Below, piece after piece: positions 43,452-52,744 of a DNA stretch of 64,000 bases. The DNA is from Verrucomicrobiales bacterium (lineage in GTDB: Bacteria > Verrucomicrobiota > Verrucomicrobiia > Limisphaerales > UBA11320), in NCBI GenBank assembly GCA_016793885.1, contig JAEUHE010000093.1, positions 30,310 through 94,309 on the forward strand. Direction: 5' to 3'. Below the pieces are notes generated by a model. The model did not search any database. It saw only the letters and a program-made list of their open reading frames with translations, and was not told the origin of the DNA. Numbering within the stretch: position 1 is the stretch's first letter; the number at the start of each line of letters is the position of its first letter. Position numbers and translations under genes: made by a program.

Positions 43452-44829
43452 TGTTTTTTCCTGGGGACAGCAGCATGGTCAGCACCACCAGAATACAGAG
43501 CACCGCCGGCCGACGCAGCCAGTAGTAAGGCTCCTGGCCGCGCACCACGGATCGCCACTCCATCAGCAGCACTAAAGCGGACAGTGCCAGAAAGGAGCTG
43601 AGAACAAAGCGATCACCACCGGGCCAACGCGACACCCATTGGCGGAACGCCTCGAGATTGTAGGCCTGTGGTTGTAGCAGCGTCACGCTCTTCTGAACCA
43701 GCGCTGCCAGATTTACTTCATAAAAGCACAGCCAGGAAAAGAAGCTGCAAATCATGGTAAAGCCCCAGGCGACAACCCGGGGCATGGAGAGCTTCTTGCG
43801 CAGCGAATGGTTGAGGATCAGGAACACCGCATGCAGCGCCCCCCACAGAACAAAATTCCATCCAGCCCCGTGCCACACGCCCGAAACCACAAACACGAGC
43901 GCCATGTTGAAGGCCCAATACTTGACCCGTCCGCCCCCCAGCGGCAGATACAAATAATCGCGAAACCACTGGCTGAGCGTGATGTGCCAGCGCCTCCAGA
44001 ACTCAACCATGTTCGTCGAGCAGTACGGACTGTTGAAGTTCAAGGTCAGGCGGACTCCCAGGCACCGTGCGATACCCAGGGCGACCAGGCTATAACCGGC
44101 AAAATCGTAATAGATGCGCAAACCGAAGAGCACGTTGGCGGTCCAGATCAGAAACGGGTTGGAGGTGGAGCGGGGATCAAAATAGGCCGCCAGGTTGTCC
44201 GCCAAGCAGCACTTAAAAAACAGGCCCAGCACCAGAAAACCCGCTCCCTCCTCGATCTGGCTCGGAAGCCAGCGGAAGCGGAATGACTCCATCTGAGGCA
44301 AGAGGTCGGCACGTCGTTCGATCGGTCCAGCCACAATCTGAGGAAAAAACCCGGCGAAGTTCAAATAGTCCAAAAACTTGGGCAACGGGTGGTTAAACGC
44401 CAAGGTATCCACCGCGAACGCCACCTTTTGAAACGTGTAGAACGAGATGCCGACCGGGATGACGAGGTCCCTCAGCCAGGCCTGATCGAGCCCGAGAACC
44501 TGGTTGGCTACAAAGTTGGAGTACTTGTAGTGGAACAGCGGCAGCAGCTGAAGGGGTATCAGGAGATATAAATAGCGATGCCTCTGCTTCGGCTCGTGAT
44601 GCAAAATCCACTTCAACCCCCAATACGTTCCCAAGGCCACCGCCAAAAAGATCAGGAACGTGATCTGGCTAATGCAGAGCAGCAGGTAGAGCCCGAGTCC
44701 GAAGAGCGCCAACCGATCATAGGTCTCCAGCCCCGCCGGCCGCAGCCAAGCCATCAGTGCACGAAGCACAAAAATGACGCCCAACCCGGCGCCCAACAAC
44801 TCCCAGAAACGAACTTCGGCGAAATTCAT
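43426..44829 (-). CDS. MBOAT-family O-acyltransferase (AlgI/DltB-like)
   Basis: A 467-residue inner-membrane protein with about eleven hydrophobic segments. Signatures: IPVGISFYTFQKVAFAVDTLAF, FPQIVAGPIERRADLLPQM, the invariant FWRRWHITLSQWFRDYLYLPLGG, and the catalytic His in VVSGVWHGAGWNFVLWG (near residue 320). It moves acetyl or other acyl groups across the membrane for O-acylation of an exported polysaccharide or peptidoglycan. The adjacent SGNH-like gene and the D,D-peptidase dacB point towards the cell wall or a surface glycan. It overlaps tatD by 4 bases. Confidence 0.9.
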   Translation of the reverse strand: MNFAEVRFWELLGAGLGVIFVLRALMAWLRPAGLETYDRLALFGLGLYLLLCISQITFLIFLAVALGTYWGLKWILHHEPKQRHRYLYLLIPLQLLPLFHYKYSNFVANQVLGLDQAWLRDLVIPVGISFYTFQKVAFAVDTLAFNHPLPKFLDYLNFAGFFPQIVAGPIERRADLLPQMESFRFRWLPSQIEEGAGFLVLGLFFKCCLADNLAAYFDPRSTSNPFLIWTANVLFGLRIYYDFAGYSLVALGIARCLGVRLTLNFNSPYCSTNMVEFWRRWHITLSQWFRDYLYLPLGGGRVKYWAFNMALVFVVSGVWHGAGWNFVLWGALHAVFLILNHSLRKKLSMPRVVAWGFTMICSFFSWLCFYEVNLAALVQKSVTLLQPQAYNLEAFRQWVSRWPGGDRFVLSSFLALSALVLLMEWRSVVRGQEPYYWLRRPAVLCILVVLTMLLSPGKNNGFIYFAF

Positions 44830-45638
44830 GCGGGGTCAAATCGGAAGAAAGACTCGGCCGTCCGGCAGGTCGCCGCGCTCAGCTCTTCAAGCGAGACTCC
44901 GCGAACCTGAGCCGCCACCGCGGCGATCTCCTTCACGAAAGCGGGCTCGCACCGCTTGCCGCGATACGGGATCGGCGCCAGAAAGGGACAATCGGTCTCC
45001 AACATAAAGCGATCCGCCGGGGTCGCGGCCAAGGCGTCACGGATGTTCTGGCCATTCTTGAAGGTGAGAATCCCGGTATAGCTCACCAGACAGCCCATCT
45101 CCAGAACCTCCTGAAGCGCCGCCAGGCTCTCGGAAAAACAGTGAAACACACCGCGCACCCGGCCTTGATACGGTTTCAGCAGCCGAACCGTGTCCACCCA
45201 GGCCGCCCGTTGGTGAATCACCACGTTCAGACCAACGTCAGCCGCCACCTCCAACTGCTGGGAAAACACCTGGAGCTGCTTTTGGCGAAAGACTTCATCC
45301 TGTTCCGCCGTGCCGCCTGGCTGCTGGCTGGGCAGGCGATAGTGGTCCACCCCCGCCTCGCCGATGGCCACCACCTTGGGCTGGCGCGCCAGGTCGCGTA
45401 GCGCCGGGCGAACGTCGTCGGGAGCGTCCAGGACATGATTGGGGTGCCAGCCCACCACCGCGTAGATCTCCGGGCATCGGCGGGCCAGTTCCACCACCCG
45501 GCAACTGCTCTCGTGATCCGTGCCCACGCACAGAATACGAGTGATCCCAGCCTCGCGGGCTCGCTCCCGCACCTGTTCCAGATCGGACGCAAACTCGGGA
45601 AAGTCAAGATGCGCGTGCGTGTCAAAAAATGGCGGCAT
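44826..45638 (-). CDS. tatD: TatD-family metal-dependent hydrolase
   Basis: A 270-residue TIM-barrel hydrolase. The N-terminal FFDTHAHLDFPEF gives the HxH pair; GEAGVDHYR, IHQR, VFHCFSES and LETDCPFLAP supply the other metal ligands of the TatD/YcfH nuclease group. Members act as 3'-5' DNases or tRNA-editing enzymes in the cytosol. The ATG at 45638 is chosen over a TTG two codons upstream. The MBOAT gene starts inside its stop codon region, so they are co-translated; no functional tie is known. Confidence 0.9.
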   Translation of the reverse strand: MPPFFDTHAHLDFPEFASDLEQVRERAREAGITRILCVGTDHESSCRVVELARRCPEIYAVVGWHPNHVLDAPDDVRPALRDLARQPKVVAIGEAGVDHYRLPSQQPGGTAEQDEVFRQKQLQVFSQQLEVAADVGLNVVIHQRAAWVDTVRLLKPYQGRVRGVFHCFSESLAALQEVLEMGCLVSYTGILTFKNGQNIRDALAATPADRFMLETDCPFLAPIPYRGKRCEPAFVKEIAAVAAQVRGVSLEELSAATCRTAESFFRFDPA

Positions 45639-45733
45639 GTTCAATAAAAGGAAGCAGATCCTCGGTCACGAAGTCGAGGTTTGGTGCAGTCTAGAATGAG
45701 GAGGAAGAGACATGGATTCAACTCGAAAGCGCC

Positions 45734-45946
45734 TTAGCCGCCCGCGGTGATCTGCACCACTTCGAGGCGGTCTCCCGAACCCAATGTGCGAGCCGAGAAC
45801 TCCGACGGAGCCACCGCCTCGCCGTTCAGCTCCACCACCACGCTACGAGGCAGCAGACCCTGCCCTTGAAGAAAACCTTCCAAAGTGCAGGGCAGGACCA
45901 CCGGTAGACGCCGGCCATTTGCCAGGACGTAGGTCTCGCTCATCAT
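45734..45946 (-). CDS. thiS: Sulfur carrier protein ThiS
   Basis: A 70-residue beta-grasp protein ending in the required Gly-Gly (VVQITAGG). The C-terminal glycine is adenylated and thiocarboxylated to donate sulfur for the thiamin thiazole ring. Blocks VLANGRRLPVVLPCTLEGFL and VVVELNGEAVAPSEF are typical. ATG ATG starts are adjacent (45946, 45943). No thiG, thiH or thiF is in the window and no TPP riboswitch was seen upstream. Confidence 0.85.
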   Translation of the reverse strand: MMSETYVLANGRRLPVVLPCTLEGFLQGQGLLPRSVVVELNGEAVAPSEFSARTLGSGDRLEVVQITAGG

Positions 45947-46091
45947 GAAAGCCTAGCCGGAAAGCAGGTCGAAAGTCGATTTTAGATTTCGAATTTGGTG
46001 GCATTACCCTCCCGGGTTGTTGTCGAATCTGTCAGACGCACGCCTGACGGAAGAACTGTCAGTCCCGAAGCGCTGGATACGTGAAAGAAGC

Positions 46092-47123
46092 ATGAATAAC
46101 GCCGAAGCCGCCGTCCCGTCCAATCGCGAGCAGGACCTGCAAGCAGTCAGCCAACTGAAGGAGTCCTGCGCCCGGATTAAAGCCGAGCTCTCCAAAGTCA
46201 TCGTAGGCCAAGAGACCGTGGTCGAGCAGGTGCTCATCGCCATCCTCACGCGAAGCCATGCCCTGCTGGTCGGGGTGCCCGGCCTCGCCAAAACACTCCT
46301 GGTCTCCACCCTTTCCCAGACGCTCCACCTCTCGTTTAAACGGATTCAATTCACTCCGGATCTGATGCCCAGCGACATCACCGGCACCGAAGTGATTTAC
46401 CAGAACCCCATGACCAACGAGCGGGAGTTCCGCTTTCTAAAGGGGCCGATCTTCGCCAACATGATCCTGGCGGACGAAATCAACCGAACCCCGCCCAAGA
46501 CCCAGGCGGCCATGCTGGAGGCGATGCAGGAGCGCAAAGTGACGGTCGGCGGGGCCGACCATACCCTTCCCGATCCCTTTTTCGTGCTGGCGACCCAGAA
46601 CCCGATCGAACAGGAAGGAACCTATCCCTTGCCTGAAGCCCAATTGGATCGCTTCATGTTCATGATCGCGGTGGACTACCCCAGCGCCGAGGAGGAATTG
46701 CAAATCATGAAAATGGCGACCGGCGCGTCCGGCTCCAAGCCCCAGGCGGTGCTGAGCGCCGAGGATATCGTCCAGCTGCAGAAGATCGTGCGCCGGCTGG
46801 AGCCCGCGCCCCATGTCTATGCCTACGCTGAAAAGCTGGTGCGGGTCACTCGCCCGAAAACGCCGGAGGCACTCGACTTTTGCAAGAAATGGCTGACCTG
46901 GGGCGCCGGTCCGCGCGCCGGCTTGAACCTGATCCTGGCGGCCAAAGCCCGGGCCATGCTCCATGGCCAAAGCCACGTGAGCTGCGACGACGTGGCGGCG
47001 GTGGCAGCCCCGATCTTCCGTCACCGACTGGTTCCCAATTTCGCCGCCCAAAGCGAGTCGGTCACCGCCGACGATATCACCCAACGCATCCTGGAGGCCG
47101 TTCCCAAAGACGCCAAACTTTAG
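46092..47123 (+). CDS. MoxR-family AAA ATPase
   Basis: A 343-residue MoxR AAA+ ATPase. Walker A is GVPGLAKT, Walker B is MILADEINRTPPKTQAAMLEAMQE, sensor 1 is LATQNPIEQEGTYPLPEAQLDRF. MoxR proteins act as chaperones that assemble or activate VWA-domain partners, often under stress. It heads an operon with DUF58, two VWA proteins and a DUF4175-like protein, the typical MoxR-Bat arrangement. The ATG at 46092 has a purine-rich GAAAGAAG just upstream; earlier in-frame starts extend into the divergent thiS promoter. Confidence 0.93.
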   Translation: MNNAEAAVPSNREQDLQAVSQLKESCARIKAELSKVIVGQETVVEQVLIAILTRSHALLVGVPGLAKTLLVSTLSQTLHLSFKRIQFTPDLMPSDITGTEVIYQNPMTNEREFRFLKGPIFANMILADEINRTPPKTQAAMLEAMQERKVTVGGADHTLPDPFFVLATQNPIEQEGTYPLPEAQLDRFMFMIAVDYPSAEEELQIMKMATGASGSKPQAVLSAEDIVQLQKIVRRLEPAPHVYAYAEKLVRVTRPKTPEALDFCKKWLTWGAGPRAGLNLILAAKARAMLHGQSHVSCDDVAAVAAPIFRHRLVPNFAAQSESVTADDITQRILEAVPKDAKL

Positions 47124-47176
47124 TTCAAAGCAGTTCCTGAACGGCACCCAATCCCAACCGAACCCGCCAAATCTCG

Positions 47177-48076
47177 ATGGCCACCCCCAACCCCAGCCTG
47201 CTGGATCCGGACGCAATTTCGCGAGCCGAGGCGCTGGGATTGCATGCGCGCTACATCGTCGAAGGCTACATGGCGGGTGAGCACAAGTCTCCCTACCGCG
47301 GCTTCGCCATCGAGTTCGCCCAGCATCGTGAGTATGCCCCGGGCGATGATCTCCGCCATCTGGATTGGAAGGTTCTCGGCCGAACGGATCGCTACTACGT
47401 CAAGCAATACGAGCAGGAAACGAACTACGTCGCCCACCTGCTCCTGGATGGAAGCGAGTCCATGGCCTACGGCTCCGGCAAGCTCACCAAGCTTCACTAT
47501 GGCAAGATGGTGGCCGCCTGTCTCGCCTACGTGATCCTGCATCAGGGCGACGCAGTGGCGCTGGGTATTTTTGACTCGGAGATGCGCGACTACGCGCCAC
47601 GAACCGACAGCAAGGCCAACGTCCACGCCATCATGTCGCGTCTGGCCGCCTTCCAGGGCCAGCAGACCACCAACATCGCGTCCGTGCTGCACGACATGGC
47701 CCGGCAGATCCGCCGCAAGGGAATTGTCATCGTGATCAGCGACTGCTTCGACGACGAGCAGAAGATCCTGGAGGGTATCCAGCATTTGCGGTTCGGCGGG
47801 CACGAGGTGATCCTCCTCCACACCCTGGACCCCTATGAACTCGAGTTTCCCTTCCAGGGGTTGGTGGAGTTCCACGGCCTGGAAACACCGGCTCAGCTCC
47901 AAACTCGTCCCGCGGATATTCGCAAAAGCTACCAGAAGGAACTGGCCGCCTTCCTAACCCGCCTGCGCGAAGGTTGCGAACGCAACCAGTGCCACTACCT
48001 CCAGGTCAACACGAGCCACCCGCTCGATGAGGTCTTGAGTGCCTACCTGGCCTTCCGCATGAGAACGGCCCGCTAA
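47177..48076 (+). CDS. DUF58 domain protein
   Basis: A 299-residue soluble protein with the DUF58 core: YRGFAIEFAQHREYAPGDDLRHLDWKVLGRTDRYYVKQYEQE, then a VWA-like MIDAS (LLLDGSESMAYG) and a long VIVISDCFDDEQKILEGIQHLRFGGHEVILLHTLDPYE. DUF58 genes nearly always follow moxR and are thought to be its partner. No transmembrane segment is visible in this one. 53 bases after moxR. Confidence 0.9.
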   Translation: MATPNPSLLDPDAISRAEALGLHARYIVEGYMAGEHKSPYRGFAIEFAQHREYAPGDDLRHLDWKVLGRTDRYYVKQYEQETNYVAHLLLDGSESMAYGSGKLTKLHYGKMVAACLAYVILHQGDAVALGIFDSEMRDYAPRTDSKANVHAIMSRLAAFQGQQTTNIASVLHDMARQIRRKGIVIVISDCFDDEQKILEGIQHLRFGGHEVILLHTLDPYELEFPFQGLVEFHGLETPAQLQTRPADIRKSYQKELAAFLTRLREGCERNQCHYLQVNTSHPLDEVLSAYLAFRMRTAR

Positions 48077-48089
48077 CGAAAACGCGATC

Positions 48090-50279
48090 GTGTCTTTCTT
48101 AAACCCCATCATGCTGGCCGGCCTCACCGCAATCGCGGTGCCGATCATCATCCATCTCCTGAACCGCCGCCGGTTCCAGAAGGTGGTCTGGGCTGCCATG
48201 CGATTTCTCCAAACGAGCATCGAGAAAAACCAGAAGCGCATGCAACTGGAGGATCTCATACTCCTGGCTCTGCGTTGCCTGCTGGTGGCGCTGATCGCGT
48301 TGGCGCTGGCCCGCCCGGCGTGGCGCGATGCCGTCAGCTCGTTTCTGGGCGGCGGCAAAAGCGTCGGCGTGCTCCTGCTGGACAACAGCATGAGCATGGG
48401 GATGAGCGACGGAACCACCACCCGATTCGAGAAAGCCAAGCAAGCAGCCGAGCAAGCCATCGATTCCATGGCCTCAGGTTCCGCCACCGCGGTCTGGCTG
48501 GTTTCCGATATCATCCGGGATGTCATTCCTGAGCCGACGTACGATCTGAATCTGGCGCGAAAGACCATTCGGGAAGCGCGGCTCACCGATCGCGCCACCG
48601 ACCTCGGTGCCTCCATTGACCGGGCGATCGAAGTGCTCCGCACCCGCATGGGATCAAGGCGCGAGATCTACCTATTCACCGACGGCCAGCAAGCCGGATG
48701 GCGCAGCCTGCTCGATGTGCGTTCGCGTCTGGACCGGGTGAAGGACGAGGTGCGCGCCCACATCGTGTTCGTCAACGAGCGGGACACGCGCAACTTGAGC
48801 GTGCGGGACATTCGTCTCGCCAGCGGCCTGGCCCCATTGGACCAACCGCTGCGCTTCGAGATAAAAGTGCAAAACCATGGCCCGCAACCGGTGAAGGATG
48901 TCCGGGTGACCCTGAACATCGACAACGATCCGGCAAGCGATGAATTCACCCTGCCCCAGCTCGCACCCGGCGAGTCCAAAGGGGTGGCCCTGTTCGGAAA
49001 ACTCAGGGCCGAGGGAATCCATGCCGTGCACGCAGTCGCGTCGGATGACCGACTCCCGGGTGACAATCGCCGCACCTTGGCAGTAAGAGCCCTGAAACAG
49101 CTGCGAGTCCTGCTGGCCGACGGCGATCCCGGCGACGGAAGCCGGGCGAGCGAGACATTTTTCCTGAAGCACGCACTCACCCCAGTGCCCGCCGACCAGT
49201 TGGCCAACTACTTTATCAAGGTTCAAACCGTCAGTGCCACCGATCTCACCTCAACCTCCCTGGATGATTTTGATGTGGTGATCCTGGCGAATGTTTCCCG
49301 GTTTTCTGAGAAGTGGGCTCCTACGCTGGCCAGCTATGTTCGTCGGGGGGGCGGACTCCTGATCTTTGCCGGCGACCAAGTCGAAACGGGCTTCTACAAC
49401 GAGGTGCTGTTGCAGCGACATGCATTGCTGCCGGCCGTTTTGGGGGCAGCCCGGGGCCAGGCCGACCAGTCCGATGATTTTTTCCCCCTGCAAAGCAAGG
49501 ATTACGGCCATCCGGTCACCTCGCTTTGGAACGACCCCGGAGCAGGCACCCTCAGCTCCATTAGGGTCTTCCGACATCTCCTCCTCCTGTCGCTGAGCGG
49601 CACCAACGCACCGGCCGCCGCACCAGGAGTCACCGAAGCGGGACTTCCTCAGGTCGTGCTCTCCTTCGCGGACGGGACGCCCGCCGTGATGGAGCGGACC
49701 TTCGGCCTGGGCCGTGTCGTCTTGTTCTCCAGCACCGCCGATACGGCCTGGAATGACCTGCCGGTCCGACCCGCCTTCGTGCCCCTGCTGCACCGAACCT
49801 TAGGGGCGGTGGTTCAGCGGCAGGATGAAGGATTAAACCTTCGGGTGGGCGGAAAGTTCACGCGTCGCGTCAGCAATGAATTTTTAGGCAAGGACGCCGC
49901 GTTCACCAATCCACGGAAAGAAGCCGCCACGCGCGAATTGCGTCGCATCGAGATGGTGCAGGGAGCTCCGGTCATGCAATACGACCGAACCGACGACGCG
50001 GGGCTCTATGCAGTGACCGTCACCGACCCCCAGCTGGAGCTGTCCTTCGCTACCCAGCCCGACCCGGATGAATCCAATTTGGACGACTTATCCAGCGAGC
50101 AATACCAGGCGCTTAAATCGGTCGCGGAGATTTACAATTGGGGACCAGGATTTTCGCTCCGGCAGCTCGTGGAACGCCAGCGATCCGGGATTGAGTTTTG
50201 GTCCATGTTGATCGCTGCGGCCCTGGTGTTGGCGCTCTGCGAGAGCTTTCTAGGACAATGGTTCAGCCGTTCCAGATGA
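48090..50279 (+). CDS. BatA-like membrane protein with VWA domain
   Basis: A 729-residue protein. The BatA N-terminal domain is clear: SFLNPIMLAGLTAIAVPIIIHLLNRRRFQKVVWAAMRFL, with two early hydrophobic segments. A VWA domain follows with MIDAS DNSMSMGMSDG (near residue 92). The long C-terminal part contains a GATase1-like region (DDFDVVILANVSRFSEKWAPTLASYVRRGGGLLIFAGD). A last hydrophobic helix lies just before the end. Expected role: envelope stress or periplasmic complex assembly with MoxR. GTG start, 13 bases after the DUF58 gene. Confidence 0.85.
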   Translation: MSFLNPIMLAGLTAIAVPIIIHLLNRRRFQKVVWAAMRFLQTSIEKNQKRMQLEDLILLALRCLLVALIALALARPAWRDAVSSFLGGGKSVGVLLLDNSMSMGMSDGTTTRFEKAKQAAEQAIDSMASGSATAVWLVSDIIRDVIPEPTYDLNLARKTIREARLTDRATDLGASIDRAIEVLRTRMGSRREIYLFTDGQQAGWRSLLDVRSRLDRVKDEVRAHIVFVNERDTRNLSVRDIRLASGLAPLDQPLRFEIKVQNHGPQPVKDVRVTLNIDNDPASDEFTLPQLAPGESKGVALFGKLRAEGIHAVHAVASDDRLPGDNRRTLAVRALKQLRVLLADGDPGDGSRASETFFLKHALTPVPADQLANYFIKVQTVSATDLTSTSLDDFDVVILANVSRFSEKWAPTLASYVRRGGGLLIFAGDQVETGFYNEVLLQRHALLPAVLGAARGQADQSDDFFPLQSKDYGHPVTSLWNDPGAGTLSSIRVFRHLLLLSLSGTNAPAAAPGVTEAGLPQVVLSFADGTPAVMERTFGLGRVVLFSSTADTAWNDLPVRPAFVPLLHRTLGAVVQRQDEGLNLRVGGKFTRRVSNEFLGKDAAFTNPRKEAATRELRRIEMVQGAPVMQYDRTDDAGLYAVTVTDPQLELSFATQPDPDESNLDDLSSEQYQALKSVAEIYNWGPGFSLRQLVERQRSGIEFWSMLIAAALVLALCESFLGQWFSRSR

Positions 50280-52729
50280 CAAGCGGACTGCTCAAGTTAC
50301 TCGGAGTAAAGGTCGACGCGGGGGTCGACATCGCCAACGCGTCTCTGGAGTTCCGCGGTGGCATGGGCTGGGGAGCCTGGCTGATCTGGGTGCTGCTGAT
50401 GGGGTTGTTCATCTATTGGACCTACCGGCTCAGCCCGCCGCATCTGTCCCGATTCCGCCGCGCCCTGATGGTGGGGCTCCGCTGCCTCTTTCTCGCCGGG
50501 CTGCTCCTGCTGCTCATGCGACCAGTGCTGGCCTTCACCGTGGAAGGCAGTGTCCGCCGGCTACTGGTGGTTCTGCTCGACAACAGCGCCAGCCTGAAGA
50601 TTCCGGACCCACGAGTGTCCCCGGAGGAGCAGAAACGCGCCGCGATTGCGCGCGGCCTCATCGACCCGAAAGGGGGACTCAGCCAATCGATCAGCACCTC
50701 CGATGCTCAAGCCGTGGCTCGATCCACCCGTCTCAGCCTGGTCAAGGGTGTCTTGGAGAATCAACGTCTGGACTTGCTGGCCAACCTCCAGAAGAACTTC
50801 GATCTCGCCGCCTATCAGTTTGGCCAATCGGTGGGGGACCTCATGGGCAGCTCGGCCTCCTCGTCCGGTGGAACCAACCAGCCAGCCGTGGACATCGCCA
50901 TCGCGAGCGACTGGGGAAACCGGCTGGACGGACATCACTCCACCACCGCTCTCGGAGATGCTCTGCGGGAAGTCTCAAACCGAAAGCGCGGACAACCGCT
51001 TGCCGGCGTTGTCGTCGTCACGGACGGGGCGAACAACAGCGGATCCCCACCTTTAGAGGCGGCCGACCGGCTCCACAGTGAGGGGGTCCCGTTGTACATC
51101 TACGGAGTCGGTCTGACGGCCCCACGCGATATCATCGTAGGCAACCTGCTGTCCCCGGAAGTGACCTTCGTCCAGGAAGAGTTGGACGTGACCGTCCGAG
51201 TCCGGGGTCAAGGCCTCGCCGGTCAAACGGCCACCCTTAAGCTCCAACTCGGCGATCAGACTCTCGAGAAGCCGATCACTTTCAGCGGCAATGTGGAACA
51301 GGTCGTGGTCTTTACTATCACGCCACAGAACGAGGGCGAGTTTGATCTTCAGGCCTCCATCGCGCCGCGCACCGATGAGGCCGTGACCGACAACAACAGC
51401 CGGAAGCAGCGCATCAAAGTAATCGATGCCAAAATCAATGTGCTGCTCGTCGACCAATCCCCACGATGGGAGTTTCGCTACCTCCAAGCCATGCTGCTCC
51501 GCGATCGGCGCGTGAACATGAAATGCTATCTGGTCGAGGGCGATCCCGCCATCGCACGAACCGAAAAATCGCCCTACCTGTCCTCCTTCCCGGCACGCCG
51601 CGAGGATCTGCTGAAGTTTGACCTCGTCATTTTCGGGGATGTCGACCCGCGCTTTGTCACCCCCACCCAACAGGAATATCTCAACGAACTCGTTTCCAAG
51701 TTTGGTGGCGCGATGCTCATGGTGGCCGGCCGACGCTACACCCCCCAAGCTTACCGCCGGTCGACGCTCTATTCGATGCTTCCCGTGGAGTTCGAGGGCA
51801 TTGGAGCGGATGTCGCCTCCGACCTGGCCATCGCCGACAAGCCCATCGCGCTGGAGTTGACGAGCGCGGGGCGGACCAGTCCGATCATGCGTCTGGACGA
51901 GAACGAGTCGCGAAACCGTGAGGTCTGGCAAAAGCTCCCGCCGGTATATTGGGTATCGCGGGTATCCCGTCCCAAGCCGGCGGCGGAGGTGCTTCTGGTG
52001 GATCCGGATCCGGCCAAAGAATCACGGTTTGGGAAGATGCCGATCGTCGCCCTGCACCAATATGGATTGGGTCAGGTGATGTACGTGGGCACCGACAACA
52101 CGTGGCGCTGGCGCAAGAATTCAGGAGACGTCTACTACACCGCCTTCTGGGGACAACTCGTGCAGCGGCTCGCCTTGCCCCGGCTGTTGGGTGGCAATAA
52201 GCGCATCCAATTGACGACCGATCGACAGAACTACCTCGCCGGAGATCGTGTGACGGTCTACGCGCGGCTGTACTCCAGCTCATTCGAGGCCATCCAGGAA
52301 CCCGTGGTGAAAGGCCAGTTCGTCAAGCGCGGTGAGACCAGCCCTTCGACCGAGGTCCTTTTGAGAACGTTGCCGGATCAGCCCGGCCTGTACCGGGGGG
52401 AATTCATCGCGGGAGCGTCCGGCGATTACCAGTTCACAGTGGACCTGGACTCCAGCGCGCCGCTGGATTTCAGCGTCATCGAGCCCCAGTTCGAATTGGG
52501 AGACACCGCCATGAATGAGACGTTGTTGGATCAGATGGCCAAGGTCACCGGAGGCGCATTCCTGAGGGAAGAAGATCTCCACAAACTGCCCCAGCTGATC
52601 GCTTCAAAAACCGAAAAGGTTCGCTCCCCCTTGGAGGTCGAACTCTGGGCGTCGCCTCTGGTGTTCCTGTTGCTCCTGCTGCTCGCAACGGCTGAGTGGG
52701 TCATTCGCAAACTCAACTATCTCAAATGA
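50276..52729 (+). CDS. Large VWA/glutamine amidotransferase-like membrane protein
   Basis: An 817-residue protein with two N-terminal membrane helices (about residues 32-48 and 66-84) and one near the C terminus. VWA-like elements are LLVVLLDNSASLKIPD and GVVVVTDGANNSG. The middle holds a beta-sandwich/CARDB-like part, then a GATase1-like fold (NVLLVDQSPRWEFRYLQAMLLRD ... FGGAMLMVAGRRYTPQAY), as in many planctomycete and verrucomicrobial neighbours of MoxR. The ATG at 50276 overlaps the previous stop (ATGA); an ATG at 50258 is an alternative. Function unknown. Confidence 0.82.
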   Translation: MTSGLLKLLGVKVDAGVDIANASLEFRGGMGWGAWLIWVLLMGLFIYWTYRLSPPHLSRFRRALMVGLRCLFLAGLLLLLMRPVLAFTVEGSVRRLLVVLLDNSASLKIPDPRVSPEEQKRAAIARGLIDPKGGLSQSISTSDAQAVARSTRLSLVKGVLENQRLDLLANLQKNFDLAAYQFGQSVGDLMGSSASSSGGTNQPAVDIAIASDWGNRLDGHHSTTALGDALREVSNRKRGQPLAGVVVVTDGANNSGSPPLEAADRLHSEGVPLYIYGVGLTAPRDIIVGNLLSPEVTFVQEELDVTVRVRGQGLAGQTATLKLQLGDQTLEKPITFSGNVEQVVVFTITPQNEGEFDLQASIAPRTDEAVTDNNSRKQRIKVIDAKINVLLVDQSPRWEFRYLQAMLLRDRRVNMKCYLVEGDPAIARTEKSPYLSSFPARREDLLKFDLVIFGDVDPRFVTPTQQEYLNELVSKFGGAMLMVAGRRYTPQAYRRSTLYSMLPVEFEGIGADVASDLAIADKPIALELTSAGRTSPIMRLDENESRNREVWQKLPPVYWVSRVSRPKPAAEVLLVDPDPAKESRFGKMPIVALHQYGLGQVMYVGTDNTWRWRKNSGDVYYTAFWGQLVQRLALPRLLGGNKRIQLTTDRQNYLAGDRVTVYARLYSSSFEAIQEPVVKGQFVKRGETSPSTEVLLRTLPDQPGLYRGEFIAGASGDYQFTVDLDSSAPLDFSVIEPQFELGDTAMNETLLDQMAKVTGGAFLREEDLHKLPQLIASKTEKVRSPLEVELWASPLVFLLLLLLATAEWVIRKLNYLK

Positions 52730-52744
52730 GCCTGACCTGAACCG

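Noticed and set aside
45947..46091. TPP riboswitch upstream of thiS
   Set aside because: The conserved CUGAGA and ACCUGA boxes are absent from the minus-strand leader.
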